Source of the DNA: Paraphaeosphaeria minitans
Taxonomy: Eukaryota > Ascomycota > Dothideomycetes > Pleosporales > Didymosphaeriaceae
Reading direction: 5' to 3'
Length of the DNA stretch: 64,000 nucleotides
NCBI GenBank assembly: GCA_015832175.1
Contig: WJXW01000016.1
Span: forward strand, 62,001 to 126,000
Part shown: piece by piece, positions 46,701 to 58,229 of the stretch
Layout of the letters: every line of letters starts with the position of its first letter
Position numbering within the stretch: the first letter of the stretch is position 1
Program-made: the position numbers and the translations under genes
Notes under the pieces: generated by a model
What the model saw: only the letters and a program-made list of their open reading frames with translations
Told to the model about the DNA's origin: nothing
Databases searched by the model: none

Positions 46701-48936
46701 AGAAAGAGAGGAGTATAGTAATTCTAGCTTAGAAGTTAAGGATAGCCTTATAAGAACTCGAGGGGTAGAGTAGAAGAAAAACCTCTAATAGGCTATTATA
46801 CCACCTATATAGACAAGAGGTAATTCACTAAAAGTAGTTATTTTAAAGAGAGTAGAAGTATTAGATTTTAATACAGACTAAGATATGTCTACTTTAGAGT
46901 CTAATATTATATTAAACTAGCCTAATCTTTTCCTAATATAGAATTAAGAAAGCCAACTATAGGTAGTTAGTAAAAGAGAGGGAGGAAAGAAGGAAAAAAA
47001 AAATAAAAAACACCTAGTTGCTAGCTAAAGACATATTAGAATACTAATTATTATTCTCCTTATTATTAATAGTAATATTATCTCTATAGTAGTAGCTAGA
47101 CTAATAAGTATTTAGGGTTTAGGACTCTGTAAAGCTAGAGGCCCTAGTTACCTTAAACTAAAGAAGAGATCTAGCACAATTTTAAGTAGCCTAATTAATA
47201 GACTACTAATAAGGTAAGAGAGTAAGAATACTAAGAATAAGTAGACTAAAAGAATAGCTAAGGCTAAAAAGGAGTATTCTCTCTAGTACGAGAATCTAGG
47301 CGCATAGGTAATCTAGGACTAGGTAATCTATAATTAGAGCTAGAATAAGAACCCCCTTAAGCTAGAGGACTAAAACCCTAAAATAATAAAGCACTACTAG
47401 GAGGAGACTAGAAGGAACCTCTAAAAGACTTTTAAGAATAACTTTAAAGGGCTGCTAAGGAGAGAGGACTATAGTTTATAGTAATAGTGTATTAGGGTTC
47501 TATAGGCTCCCTAGGAATAGGAGTATTAAGGGCAGAAATAGTCTTAGAAGTGTAACTAAAAGGAGCCTAAAAGTAGGTTATACTAATAAGAAAGATATTA
47601 GTAGCTAAAATAATATTATCTATAAAAGGACTAGTGCTAGGGTTAGCTAGCTTACCTAAAAGGAAAGAGATATTATCTTAGGTAATAAGAAATTAGGACT
47701 AGAACTTATAATAAAAAAAGTAAGAGGTATAGTTACTATTTATTTAGCACTTATTACACCCTTTTTAGTTTAGTAGCTTACTTTCTAGATAGGAAACACT
47801 ATATTTACTACTAAAATAAAGCTTACTCTTTCTACTCTTATTCTAGTAGTAAGTGTAGCGATAGTTAATTAGAGAAGAAAGAGGAAAATAAAAGAAGAAA
47901 GTAGTATAGTAGATGCCTATATTAATATTAGTATTATAGTATCTACGCTTTAATAGAGCCTCCCTAGTACCTAAGCTAAAGAACTTAGTAATAGTCTTTG
48001 CTTTAGTATTACTAATATTAAAGTGCTAAACAGTAAGGTCTAAATAGCTATTATTCTTATAAACGCTAGTAGTGCGAAGAATAGGACCTAGGGCAACACC
48101 CTATATACCTAGGCTATAAATAAAGTAAGCTAGTTTACGTAAAAGATTATAGTTTATACACTAATTAGCCCTTACCCTAACTAGAAAGATTAGTAACAGG
48201 ATGTGAAAAGTTTTTAGGACAATATACGCTACTTAATAATATACTTCTTAGTAGACTTAGAAGGGTAGATAAAAAGGTCTACCTTTATATTACTAGTAGG
48301 GCTACGCTTATTTAAGTTATTACTACCCTTCCTACTACTAGCACTAGAAGCAGCTATTCTATCTAAAGTATAGTTAACTACAGCTATAACTGCAGTAGAG
48401 TTGTTAAATAGGTATTAGAAGGACTAAAAAAGAGGGAGGAGAGTAGGAGTAAGAGTTAGGAAAAGGATAGAGTAGAAGAAATCCTAGGGTTATATACCCT
48501 AAAGATGAAGCGTAGGCTACCTAAGTGGCTTAGCAGAAGCGTTTATAAGAGGATATTACTATAATATTACTATCTAACATACTAAGAGGTCTATAAATAA
48601 CTTTAATTATAGGGACATAAGCAGCAGATAGGCGATAGGTTAGTAGGTAGAATAATTAGGCACAGTTAGTTAGCTAGAGGCTAAAGTGAAATTATAGGCC
48701 TAGAATTAGGCTAATGCTGCGTCGCTGCCTAATATATAAAGAAGTTAATAAACAACTTTAATTATAGGGACATAAGTAGTAGATAGGCGATAGGTTAGTA
48801 GGTAGAATAATTAGGTAAGAGTAGCTAGCTAAGGATTAAGGAAATTATAGGTCTAAGAGGTAATTACTAATAAGGTGTTAAAAGGGTAGTAAGGTAGTAG
48901 GCTTAAGGGACTAAGCCTAGAAGAGAGGGAGGAAAA
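46700..48936 (+). other. G3 3' region: charged coding-like sequence, then non-coding with a direct repeat
   Basis: From 46700 to about 47540 a plus-strand frame rich in Lys/Glu/Gln continues (for example RLLIRQESKNTKNKQTKRIA at about 47195), possibly the pol C-terminus or an extra ORF. From 47540 the frame is unclear. A 62-bp direct repeat lies at 48599-48660 and 48754-48815, 155 bp apart. Confidence 0.45.
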
Positions 48937-49180
48937 TGTAGTGTAAAGGTTGGCCTATAATAGAGAATTAGAGAAACATAGGGCCAATTAGCTGTCGTTT
49001 AAGATAGCTAATTAGGGAACAGATAAGAAAAGAAAGGAAGGAGAGCGCCAACTAGACAAGACACAAAGAGACCTAATAGATAATTAGAGTAGTTGGATTT
49101 ATATAATAGATTTTAGATAGAATAACTCAACTCATTCTTTTATATTTCTTACTTAAGGCAAACGCACCTACAACACTATA
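48937..49180 (+). repeat. G3 3' LTR (244 bp)
   Basis: Begins TGTAGTGT after a purine tract and ends ACACTATA, its RIP-altered complement. The border is confirmed on the right, because 49181 onward matches the N4 internal sequence at about 21937 onward. No second copy is in the window to confirm the left edge. Confidence 0.7.
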
Positions 49181-49956
49181 GTAGCTGTGTAAATTTACTC
49201 TATCTACCTAGTACTTTTATATAATCTCTCCTCTTAAGGTAATAGCCTTAATATTTATTACTTGCTCTACTTATTAAAGCCATATTACTTTATCTTCTTA
49301 CTAAGGAGGTAGTATTAATTATTACGTAACGTTCTTAGGTTATAGTTCCTCTAGGAAGTCTCCTAGTCTTAAGGCTATATTATTATTATTATCTTTCTTA
49401 GTTATGTAACGTGTCTGCGTTTAGTTATTGCTAGTTTAATTATACAACGTATTTACGTTTAGTTGTTACTAGTTTAATTATACAACGTGTTTTTTAGGGT
49501 TATAAGGGGGTTCACTATCTCCTTTCTTTTCTGTAGAATAGCTTAGACTAGATTATATGACTTTTTACAAATGTGCGCGCTTTATTTCTACTTATTATAT
49601 AATCTAAAATTTAATCTCTAGTAAAGGTAATAACACAGAGCCTACGTATTTAGCTTATAGGGCGCTTTGTCTTTAGACCTTACTAGTTTGTAGTTAATTG
49701 AAATTAACTACTAATTAGTGTTAGTTTGGCTGAATCTGTAATTACGTATTTAAGGGTTAATAGTATACTATTATTTAAAGGGTAAGAAGTAGGTTTAATT
49801 AATTACGTCTAGTCTATTATACAAAGGGGCACTAAGGACCTTATAAAGTCTCTGTCTCTTAGCGCTACCCTAAGCAGTGGGCCATTGTGCGGGCCCCCAT
49901 AGGCAGGTAGGGCCCCACTTCACTAGGTGCTACTTATATAATCCACTATATAGACA
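49181..49956 (-). mobile_element. N4 copy 2, right part (internal plus LTR)
   Basis: 49181-49718 matches 21937-22551 of N4 copy 1 with an internal deletion and many C-to-T/G-to-A changes. The LTR at 49719-49956 is 238 bp with a single 74-bp unit. The left part is lost where G3 inserted. The base after 49956 starts CV-B sequence (GGAAT, likely target duplication). Confidence 0.82.
49719..49956 (-). repeat. N4 copy 2 LTR (short form, 238 bp)
   Basis: TGTTAGTTTGG...TATAGACA. Has one 74-bp unit where copy 1 has three, which accounts for the length difference of about 148 bp. Confidence 0.85.
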
Positions 49957-52900
49957 GGAATAGTAAAAACTGTAGGAGGAAAAATAGTAGAACATTCTTA
50001 TAGGAAGAAGAAGATAATCTATATAAGCTACGTACTTAAGAATAATAATAGAAGTGGACACTTAGAAATGTATACTAGGCACCTAAACTTAATTATAATC
50101 TATATAAACAGATGTCTTTTTTAGGCCTAAACTTAGACAAGAAAACGCCTTTATTAAATTAAATGCTATAGTAAGCATAGTATTAGTTAAGCTACTAGTA
50201 TAGCTTAAAGGAATATAGGCTTAAGCTCTTATAAACTTAGGAGTAGAAAGAAACTTTATATTTTATTAGATAGTAAGACAAGTAGGACTTATAATATTAA
50301 AGAAAAAAGTACTCTATATTATCTATATCGCGAATAGATCCCTAATGCCTAGAACACCTTAGATATACTAGGAGGTTACTACTATAATAATAGTCTAAGG
50401 ACATAGAGAGGAGCTTACCTTAGATGTCTTACTAGGATCTAAGCATAAGTTAGTCTTAGAATTATTTTAGTTAACAATACATAACCTGCAGATTAACTAG
50501 GGTACGAAGAAAATATTATTTAAATACTGTAATTATGTATTATAAGTAAAGCCTATATATTAACTAAAATTAATAGTAGATAAGGGAGTTATTAATAATA
50601 TAATACTGCGATAGATAGTTAAAAACTAGAAGTATACCTTAGCAGACACTAGTAGGAACCACTAGATTAAAAAGCGCGAGAAGGAGGACAATAGCACACC
50701 CCTTACCTTACTAAGAGAGTATAGGAAATAGACACATATGTTAATAGAAAAGGAAGGAAAAGTAAACCTACCTAAATATTAACCCTAGGATCTTACGATA
50801 GACCTAGAAGAAGGGAAAACGCCACCCTTTAGACTACTATATAGTAAGATAGGAGAAGAACTCCTTAAAAAACGTGATTTTATTAAGATAAACCTTAGGA
50901 AAGGATATATATAACTATTAAAGTCACTAGTAGTAAGCCCTTTTATGTTTGTTAAGAGAAAGGATAGATTAGACAGACTATATGTTAACTACTAATAACT
51001 TAATAACATAATAATAAAGAACTAATATCTACTACTAAACATTATAGAGTTATAGGATTAACTATCTTAAGCTAAGATATTTATAATAATAGATCTAAGA
51101 GACAGTTACTATCTTATATAAATTAAAAAAGGTAAAGAATAGAAAACAGCGTTTTAATTACGCTATAGATAGACTATTTAAATGTAGGTTATGCCTTTTA
51201 GACTTATAAACGCACTAGCAGCATTTATAGCACTTATTAATAATATACTCTGTAAACATCTGGACATATTTATTATTATATAGGTTTGGCTTAATCTGTA
51301 ATTAAGCATTTAAGGGTTAATAGTATACTATCGTATAAAGGGTGAGAAGTAGGTTTAATTAATTACGTCTAGTCTATCGTACAAGGGGCACTAAGGGCTT
51401 TATGAAGTCTCTGCCTCTTAGCGCTAACCTAAGTAGTGGGTCCTTGTGCGGGTCCCCACAGGTAGGCATGCCCCTATTTTACTTAGTGCTATTTGTACGA
51501 TAAACCGTACAGACATATTATGTATATAGACAATATCCTTATTTTTTCTAAAAACAAATTAGACTACACTAAGCATGTATAGATAGTACTAGAAGCGCTA
51601 GACAAAGTATACCTTTGTATTAAACTTAAGAAATGTAAGTTTAACGTTAAATAACTTAAATTCCTAGGACACATTATTACTATAGAAGGAATTAAGATAG
51701 CACTAAGTAAAGTTAAATATATTAAGAACTAGCTAATACTAAAGATAGCTAAGAATATCTAAGAATTCTTAGGATCTTATAAATTTAACTAATAATTTAT
51801 CTAAGATTACGCAAAGGTTATAATATCTTTAATAAATTTTATAAAGAAAGACGTACCCTTTAAATAGATAAACGAGCGTAGAATGTTATTCTAACTCCTT
51901 AAGATAGTATATATTATAGAACTTATCCTTATTTATTTTAGAAGCGATAAACTACTACGCTTTAAAACAGACGCTAGCGATCTTACGCTAGGCGCCTACG
52001 CTAAATAAGAATGTAATAGTAAATAGCACCTAATTACCTATTACTTATGTAAATTTAGTAACGCCGAAACACGATAGAACGTATATAATAAAGAACTCTA
52101 CGCTATTATTAAAGTTTTAAAGCACTAGAGAATTTACGCGCTTAGTTGCTTAACGCTAAAAATCTATATAGATTATAAGAACCTTCTAAGGTTTATAATA
52201 ACAAAAGAACTTACGCTATAATAACAAAGATAGTTATAGACCACTAGGTAGTACAAGTTTAAAATCATCTATATAGCTAGAAAAGAAAATAGTAGAGCAG
52301 ACGCTCTTAGCTAATAAAGTAATCTAGCAGGAGAAAAGGTAAAAACCTTCTCTATAATCCTTTGTAAAGCTAAAGATAGATCTCTAGAACTAATAGCAGA
52401 ACTAGATTAACTTTTAGTAATTAACTAAGAAGTTCTAGAATATCTATAGACCAAGATTATCCAACAATACCACAATAACCCTATATACGGACACCTAGGC
52501 ATCACAAAAACAATAGAACTTATCTAAAGGAATTACACCTTTAAAGGAATTAAGAAAGCTGTAATAACTTACATCTGCAAATATGCAGAATGCTAGAGAA
52601 ATAAACATAGTATATATTTTAAATATAGAGAGATGTAAGTAATTAGAATACTAATAGCACTATAGGAAGACATTACTATAGATTTTATTACAGGAATTCT
52701 AAACTCTAAGGATCTAACAATAGGAATTAAATATAATAGTATACTAGTAATAGTCTACTAACTAACTAAGTATATTAAGCTTATCCTATGCCTTAAAAGA
52801 ATAATAGTAAAGGAACTCGCCTTTCTTATTCTAGATTAACTAATTAGACACTATAGAATCCTAAAAATAATTATTAGCGATAGAGACAAGCTCTTTACGT

Positions 52901-53710
52901 TAAATTATTAGACAACGCTTATAGCCCTACTTAGAATAAAACGAAAGCTATTAACAGCCTACTATCTATTAATAGATAGACAGACAGAACGTATAAACCA
53001 AACTATAGAAACGTACCTACGCATCTACTACAATAGTTAGAAGAATAACTAGGTTTTATTACTACCTATAGCACAGTTAGCCTATAATAACAAAGTATTA
53101 GTAGTATTAGGACATACACTATTCTATGTAAACTACAGAAGACACCTATATCTCCTTAATTAACAATTTTCTACAACAATTAAAGCAAAAGAAGCTATAG
53201 ATATAGCAGAAAATATAAAAAAGAATACACTAATAACTCTAAGAGAATTTTAAGAAAGCTTAGCAGTAATTAATTTTATACTAAAACTAAAAATAAAAAA
53301 TAGCACCTGAGCTAAAAAAGGGGGATAAAGTATATCTACTTATAAAGAACCTTTAAACTTAGAAGAAGAAACACAAAAAACTAGATTATATTAAGGTTAG
53401 ACTATTTTACATTTCTAAATAAATCTCGCTAGTGAACTATACACTAGAACTACTAGCCAATGCGAAAATACACCTAGTATTCTATATATTACTACTAGAA
53501 CTAGCAGACCCTAATACACTAGTTGGAACTGTCTTCTACTATAGAATAGAGGAAGAAAATGAATTTAAAGTTAAAAGAATTCTAGACTATAATTAGTAAA
53601 ATAAGATATACCTTATTAAATAGAAAGGTTATCTACATAGTAAAAACACTTAGGAATTAGTAGCCTACCTAAAAACTATTAATAAAAAATTAAGGGGCTT
53701 TGTAGACGCC
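49957..53710 (+). pseudogene. CV-B pol relic with chromodomain, interrupted by a solo LTR
   Basis: Protease region about 50180-50470, RT about 50780-51900 with YIDN at 51523-51534 (from YIDD) and LKFLGHIITIEGIKIALSK (about 51655-51710). RNase H about 51950-52280, integrase about 52450-53200 with a zinc-binding part and a D,D35,E core decayed by RIP. Chromodomain at about 53561-53702: EFKVKRILDY...YLIK(W)KGYLHSKNT(W)ELV, Trp as TAG. The 237-bp N4 LTR is inserted two codons before the catalytic motif. Non-functional. Confidence 0.82.
51279..51515 (-). mobile_element. N4 solo LTR in CV-B reverse transcriptase
   Basis: 237 bp, TATAGGTTTGG...GTACAGACA (first TG changed to TA), flanked by the perfect 5-bp duplication TATTA (51274-51278 and 51516-51520). 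Comparison with the uninterrupted RT of CV-A1 and CV-A2 confirms the empty site. One 74-bp unit. A solo LTR arises by recombination between the two LTRs of a full element. Confidence 0.92.
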
Positions 53711-54282
53711 TAACACAATATAATATTATCCTTACTTAGGAAGGCATAGTTACAGAGTTATCCTAGAACTCTAAAGGAAGATTATTTATTACTAACTAAA
53801 TAGACGTACTAAGCTCTACAGAACCTATAGGCTAAGTAGGCTAAACTAGATTCTCTTCTAACTCTATTAGCGTAGCACTTTCTACTATAATTACCTCTCT
53901 AGCACGCTTTTTATTCTACGCTAACTATTTTAATAACTACTCTTTTTTTACGTGTGCTATACGCAGTGCCTTAAATATAGTGTTTTATTCTTTACGCGCC
54001 TCTAATATTTGCGCCTCTAACTTCTTCTTTTTAGATACTAAACGTAAGAATTTATTTTAAGTAATAGCTACGTTACACTTTAATTCTTATTTTTAACACT
54101 TACTACACTTCCCTAAGCTAATATAGACCTTATACACACAAGAATACGCCTTATAAAAAGAACACTTAGATACTATAATAGCACTGTAATTCTTAATAGT
54201 AAAGATAAAGTTATAATAACGCTTTATACTATTCTAATTAGTAGGCACAATGCTTTAAAATAAAGAATAGAAAGGGAGGGAA
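53711..54282. other. CV-B 3' untranslated region
   Basis: About 570 bp between chromodomain and LTR with no convincing frame on the plus strand; pyrimidine-rich at 53860-54040. Expected position of the element's 3' untranslated sequence, ending in the polypurine tract. Confidence 0.5.
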
Positions 54283-54483
54283 TAATATTACAAACTCGAT
54301 AGTAATATAGGAGTTAGGCGCTTATAAAGGTATAATAAAGTAACAATAGGGTTATAGACGTAATAAAAAAACGCTAAAAGGCTTAAATTAAATTACGTAA
54401 TACGCTTAGCTACTTAGGAGCCCTAAGTAGCTAAGTAGGTTATATAATACGCTTAGTTACTTAGGAGCACTAAGTAGTAGAGC
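54283..54483 (+). repeat. CV-B 3' LTR, interrupted by G2 copy 3
   Basis: Begins TAATATTACAAACTCG (probably TG.. before RIP) after the polypurine tract. Contains two tandem hairpin units at 54401-54480. The LTR is cut at 54484 by the G2 LTR; its remainder lies beyond the window. No partner LTR is available to confirm the length. Confidence 0.55.
54401..54480. repeat. Two tandem hairpin-forming repeats
   Basis: Unit 1 has a perfect 14-bp stem, CTTAGCTACTTAGG (54405-54418) against 54422-54435, with a 3-nt AGC loop. Unit 2 starts about 46 bp later (TACGCTTAGTTACTTAGGAGC), with a shorter stem. Both begin ATACGCTTAG. Confidence 0.75.
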
Positions 54484-54676
54484 TATTATAGGCTAGCCTT
54501 AGAGAGTAAACAGAACTATAAGTGCCAAAATGTAAAGGATAAATTCTAGGTATTAAGTCTCTATAGGGGGGTGTGCTGTTTATAAGAAGAGTTTTCCTTA
54601 GTAGGTCTACTTCTTTAGGGCCGTTTCTTTCCTTAAGATCCTTTTAAAGGCTAGGGCTATGCCCTAGCCTATTATA
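54484..54676 (-). repeat. G2 copy 3 3' LTR (193 bp)
   Basis: Starts TATTATAGGCTAGCC and ends CCTATTATA. Same length as the LTR of copy 2 and one base longer than that of copy 1. The left target duplication candidate is AGAGC (54479-54483). Confidence 0.87.
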
Positions 54677-57160
54677 TACCCTAGACTTTACTTAGTTTAA
54701 AACGTCTTATAGTTATAAGGTAAGCCTTAGAGATCTTAGGAGTATTATACTATAGTAAGGCAGTAGTATAGAGGCGGCCCTAAGGCGGTCTTAGGGCGAG
54801 GGCCTTTATTAGGCGGTTTATTTATTTACTTTATTATTATAAGGCGATAGAATAGCGCTCCTGCCCTTTCTAATATAATTATTATATGTCTATTACTTTA
54901 GCAGTGTGTCACTATTATAGTCTTTTTATATTTACGTTACTTTTCTTTTTTTCTTCCTTTCTCTACTTTTTCTTTTTTATACTAACCCTAACCTACGCCT
55001 ATTTTAACTTCCTTAACTATCTACAACTACCTCTGTCCTTGCCTCCTTTTAGCCCTAATCTAGTCCTTTTTATTTCTATACTATACGCCTTTATATTCTT
55101 ATTAGCCTCTTAGCCCTTTTTTTTAGTGTTCTGTTCGCGGCCGCAGCTAATATTAATATTATTAATAATAGCCTCTAAGGTGGCGCCACTTTAGCAGATA
55201 TCTTTAGTCCTAGTAGTAGTAGTAGTAATAACTCTTTAGACCTAAACTAGTGCTTTACTAAGCCTAGCTATACGTACACTAAGGAAGAGATTAATAATAC
55301 TAAAGTAGAAGAGATTCTCTAAAGCCTTAACACGCCTATATAGTAGCCTAATAGCGGTAATCGCCTTTACCCTTTTATAATCTTTAAGAGGCGTGTACTA
55401 GCTAATTACCTTAACTCTATTACCTCTACTTATACCTTAAAGCGGCTCTATGTTGCTAAGAGTGCAGTCCTTTAAAGTAACAGTTTAGACAAAGAGCTAG
55501 CTAACCCTAATATAGGCCTTATATATATTAAATATATTAGGCGCCTAAGGTGGCTTAGGCGCATAGAGTAAGTCTATAGCCTTATATTCTAGACTATTAT
55601 TAATGTTTATATAGCTATTAACTATTCTAGGGCTGCTCCTATAGCGCCTACTATCGCACTAAGGCCACCTACTAGTATAATTCTGCCCCCTTTACTAATA
55701 ACCTAGGCCTAAAGCGGGCTCTGCGCCTCTAGATTAAATACGTAGAGTAAGGCTAGGTTAATAGTAATTTACATATCTATAATTCTAAAACATATAGCAC
55801 TAACCCTTAGAAGCCTATAACTAGAACGCTGCCCACCTTTATAGTAAAGTTCTACTACTTAGCCTAGTAGTATAAGTAGTACCTAAACTTGGCGCTTAAG
55901 AACTCTAGTCTAATCTAGAAACTAGACTCCCCTACTATACCTCTACCTTAGCGTAGTAATAGAATAGTAATTACCCCCCCTAGTATAAATATAGCTCTAG
56001 TAGCACTTTCGCTTTAAATAACTCTAGCCTAGCGTAGTAGTAACTATAATTAGAATCTAGTAGCGTTAGCTAATAATATAGTAGGGTAGATAAATAATAT
56101 AGGAAATTATATTTAGTAATCTAAGGAGAGTATAGACTAGCGCCTAAATAAAATAACCTAAACCTAAGCGTAGACTACTAACCTACTTACTACTATTATA
56201 GAGCGACTTAGGATAGCTCCTAGCTAATACTACTCTACCCTTCTAGTGGCCCTAGCTTAACAGCGTATACCCTTTAACCTATATTAAGAGCCTTATAGAG
56301 TAACTCTACCTAAGCCTTTATCTAGGGCTAGCTTAGTGCACCTTTCTAGCTGCTACTACTACTAGTGTAAAAAGTAATATAGTTATTATAGCCCCCTTTT
56401 ATTTCTATCTAGTGTTACTTTAGTACTACTTTAGGCATTACAACCCTAAGGCTAATAGCCTTTAGTAGTTTTTAGATAGATAGCGCCTCTACTAGGTTAG
56501 TAAGAAAATAAATTCTTAAATACCTATTATAGCTTCTCTTATAATATTTATATGTTCTTCTCTATAGGCTAGATAAGACTATTATTGTGCCTATAGTCCC
56601 CCTAGGTAGCCTTAAAGCGGTCTAGAGCTATAGTATTTATAATATTTTTAACTAGCACCTAAGTTAGTAATACCTACCTAGTCTACTTTACTAGCACTTA
56701 TTATTATTTTCTTTAAGTATTTTTAATGCGTAGGACCTTCTCTACTTCTTATTTATATAGGTCTAAGTCCACTTGTTCTAGCTCTAGAGCTAGGCCTAGC
56801 TAGGCGTTAGTCTAGATCTAACTAGGTAGGGGGTTGTCCGCCGCTTACTTAAGAAGGTTAATGTGGATAGTCTTATAGAGATTACTAGGTAGGTCTAGTA
56901 TTACTATAAGTAGGAATAGTATAGCTATTATAGTATACTTAACCTTAAGCTAGTTAAGTTTCTTTTTTATCTAGTTAGTTTTTACATTACGTAGTAAGAA
57001 CTATATTTTATCTTTAACTTAGAATTGCTCTATAGAGTAGTAAGTATAGTTTATAGCCTCTATAGTGCGCTACTATTTATAGGTAATAGTAGTCTAGACT
57101 AAAGCTGTCCCTCTCTTAAGGTAGTTTAGAAAGTGCTTTACCCTCCTAGTAGGGGTGTAA
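54677..57160 (-). pseudogene. G2 copy 3: 3' accessory frame and end of pol
   Basis: Mirrors 37860-40396. The accessory frame reads on the minus strand at about 55700-55040, and the chromodomain at about 56805-56658 has the same TAG-for-Trp changes. The presence of this 1.9-kb 3' region in two independent copies supports it as a family trait. Interrupted by CV-A2 inside the integrase C-terminal region. Confidence 0.65.
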
Positions 57161-57614
57161 TGTTAAATCCAAGAGGGTAGCTAGTCCTAAAGGGTTAAGG
57201 TTAGTTCTTAGGCAGGAGTACTTACAGAAGGTAGAAGGTCTTATTAATATAATAGTATTTTACAAAGTGTAATAAGTTAATAATTTAGTCTACTAGAATC
57301 TAAATAATAGATTAATAAATAGATTAAATATAAGTATAAGAAGCTTATTCTTGCGTTCCTATATACTAAGTAGTCCTACACGTTCCAGAATCCTATATGT
57401 CCTAGAGTCCCATATGTCCTAGAGTCCTATACGTCCTAGAGTCCCGTGCGGGTAAGTCCTACGCGTCCTAGAGCTTCTGTATAGGCAAGGCCTATGCAGT
57501 CCTTAGGATTCTTAGGACCTATAACCTATTATCTAACTACTTAGTTAGCTAACTCTAGTAGACTAGTAGTCTAATAAGCTTACGCCCTACTGCTTACGTA
57601 GCTAGATCTTAATA
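57161..57614 (-). repeat. CV-A2 3' LTR (left)
   Basis: 454 bp, starts TGTTAAATCCAAG; the end is TTAATA (CA changed to TA). 17-bp repeat block at about 57380-57475. Preceded by duplication TGTAA. Confidence 0.92.
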
Positions 57615-58229
57615 TTATCCTTCCCTTCTAAGCTTAATGTCCTTATAAGTTAACTACCCACAAAGTTATTATCTTGTTCTATTTAATATTACTATAGTTA
57701 AGCTAATTGTCTTAAGAAAGACTATATTTTTGTAATAGTTACCTATTTATACTATACTAAAAAGAAATATACTTATTATCTTTCTTCTTTGCACTCTTAG
57801 TGTACTAACTATATTAGATAGGGAAACTAGAAGTGTAAGCCTAAAGAGATTCCTTTACTAGATTATTTAAAAATAAATACTAAAATAGAGAGGTTAGAAA
57901 GGTTAGAGGCTAAAAAGGAGGTAAAGCTTTATATTAAAGAAGAGCTAGCTAAGGTAGCTCTCCTTTACGCCTATTAAGCGCGAGAGAAAATGGCGCGCTT
58001 ATACAATTAGTAAAAGAAATTACGTTAGAAGGAATAAGAATTATTTAATTATAGTATAAGTACTATAAATAAGTTAGAAGCGCTTAAAGCGTAGGAGGAA
58101 TTAGCGTAGGCTGCTGCGTTAATAAATCCTAACGCGCTATTAGGCGCTAAGGTAATTAACTAGTCTGTTTTATAGGCTAGCCCTTATACTAGTAGTGATT
58201 CCTAAGTGCGTCCTAGTTGTTTCTAGTAG

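Larger units (their letters stand above)
41519..49180 (+). mobile_element. G3: third Ty3/gypsy family, 5'-truncated
   Basis: Plus-strand LTR retrotransposon with gag, protease, RT, RNase H and integrase but no chromodomain that I can see, followed by a long 3' region and a 244-bp LTR (48937-49180). The purine tract AGAAGAGAGGGAGGAAAA precedes the LTR. The 5' LTR is missing: the left side is abutted by the CV-A3 LTR. The right edge interrupts the N4 copy whose internal sequence resumes at 49181 (GTAGC is the likely target duplication). Confidence 0.82.
49957..54483 (+). mobile_element. CV-B: chromovirus related to CV-A, 5'-truncated
   Basis: Plus-strand element closely similar to the CV-A coding region from the gag/protease boundary to the integrase, but with a different chromodomain end, 3' region and LTR. 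Polypurine tract AGAAAGGGAGGGAA (about 54268-54282), then LTR-like sequence to 54483. Interrupted at its left by N4 copy 2, in the RT by an N4 solo LTR (51279-51515), and in its LTR by G2 copy 3 (54484). It is the outermost element of the nested stack. Confidence 0.8.
54484..57160 (-). mobile_element. G2 chromovirus copy 3, 3' part (continues at 63884)
   Basis: Reverse complement of 40589 down to about 37860 in copy 2. Contains the 3' LTR (54484-54676), the 3' accessory region (about 54940-56470), the chromodomain (about 56805-56658) and the end of integrase. At 57160 the element is split by CV-A2 and resumes at 63884. It is itself inserted in the CV-B LTR. Confidence 0.87.

Noticed and set aside
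54886..55113. Plus-strand 75-codon hydrophobic open frame resembling a membrane protein
   Set aside because: Antisense of the Lys/Arg-rich tail of the G2 3' accessory frame; the hydrophobicity is a by-product of complementing AAA/AGA codons.
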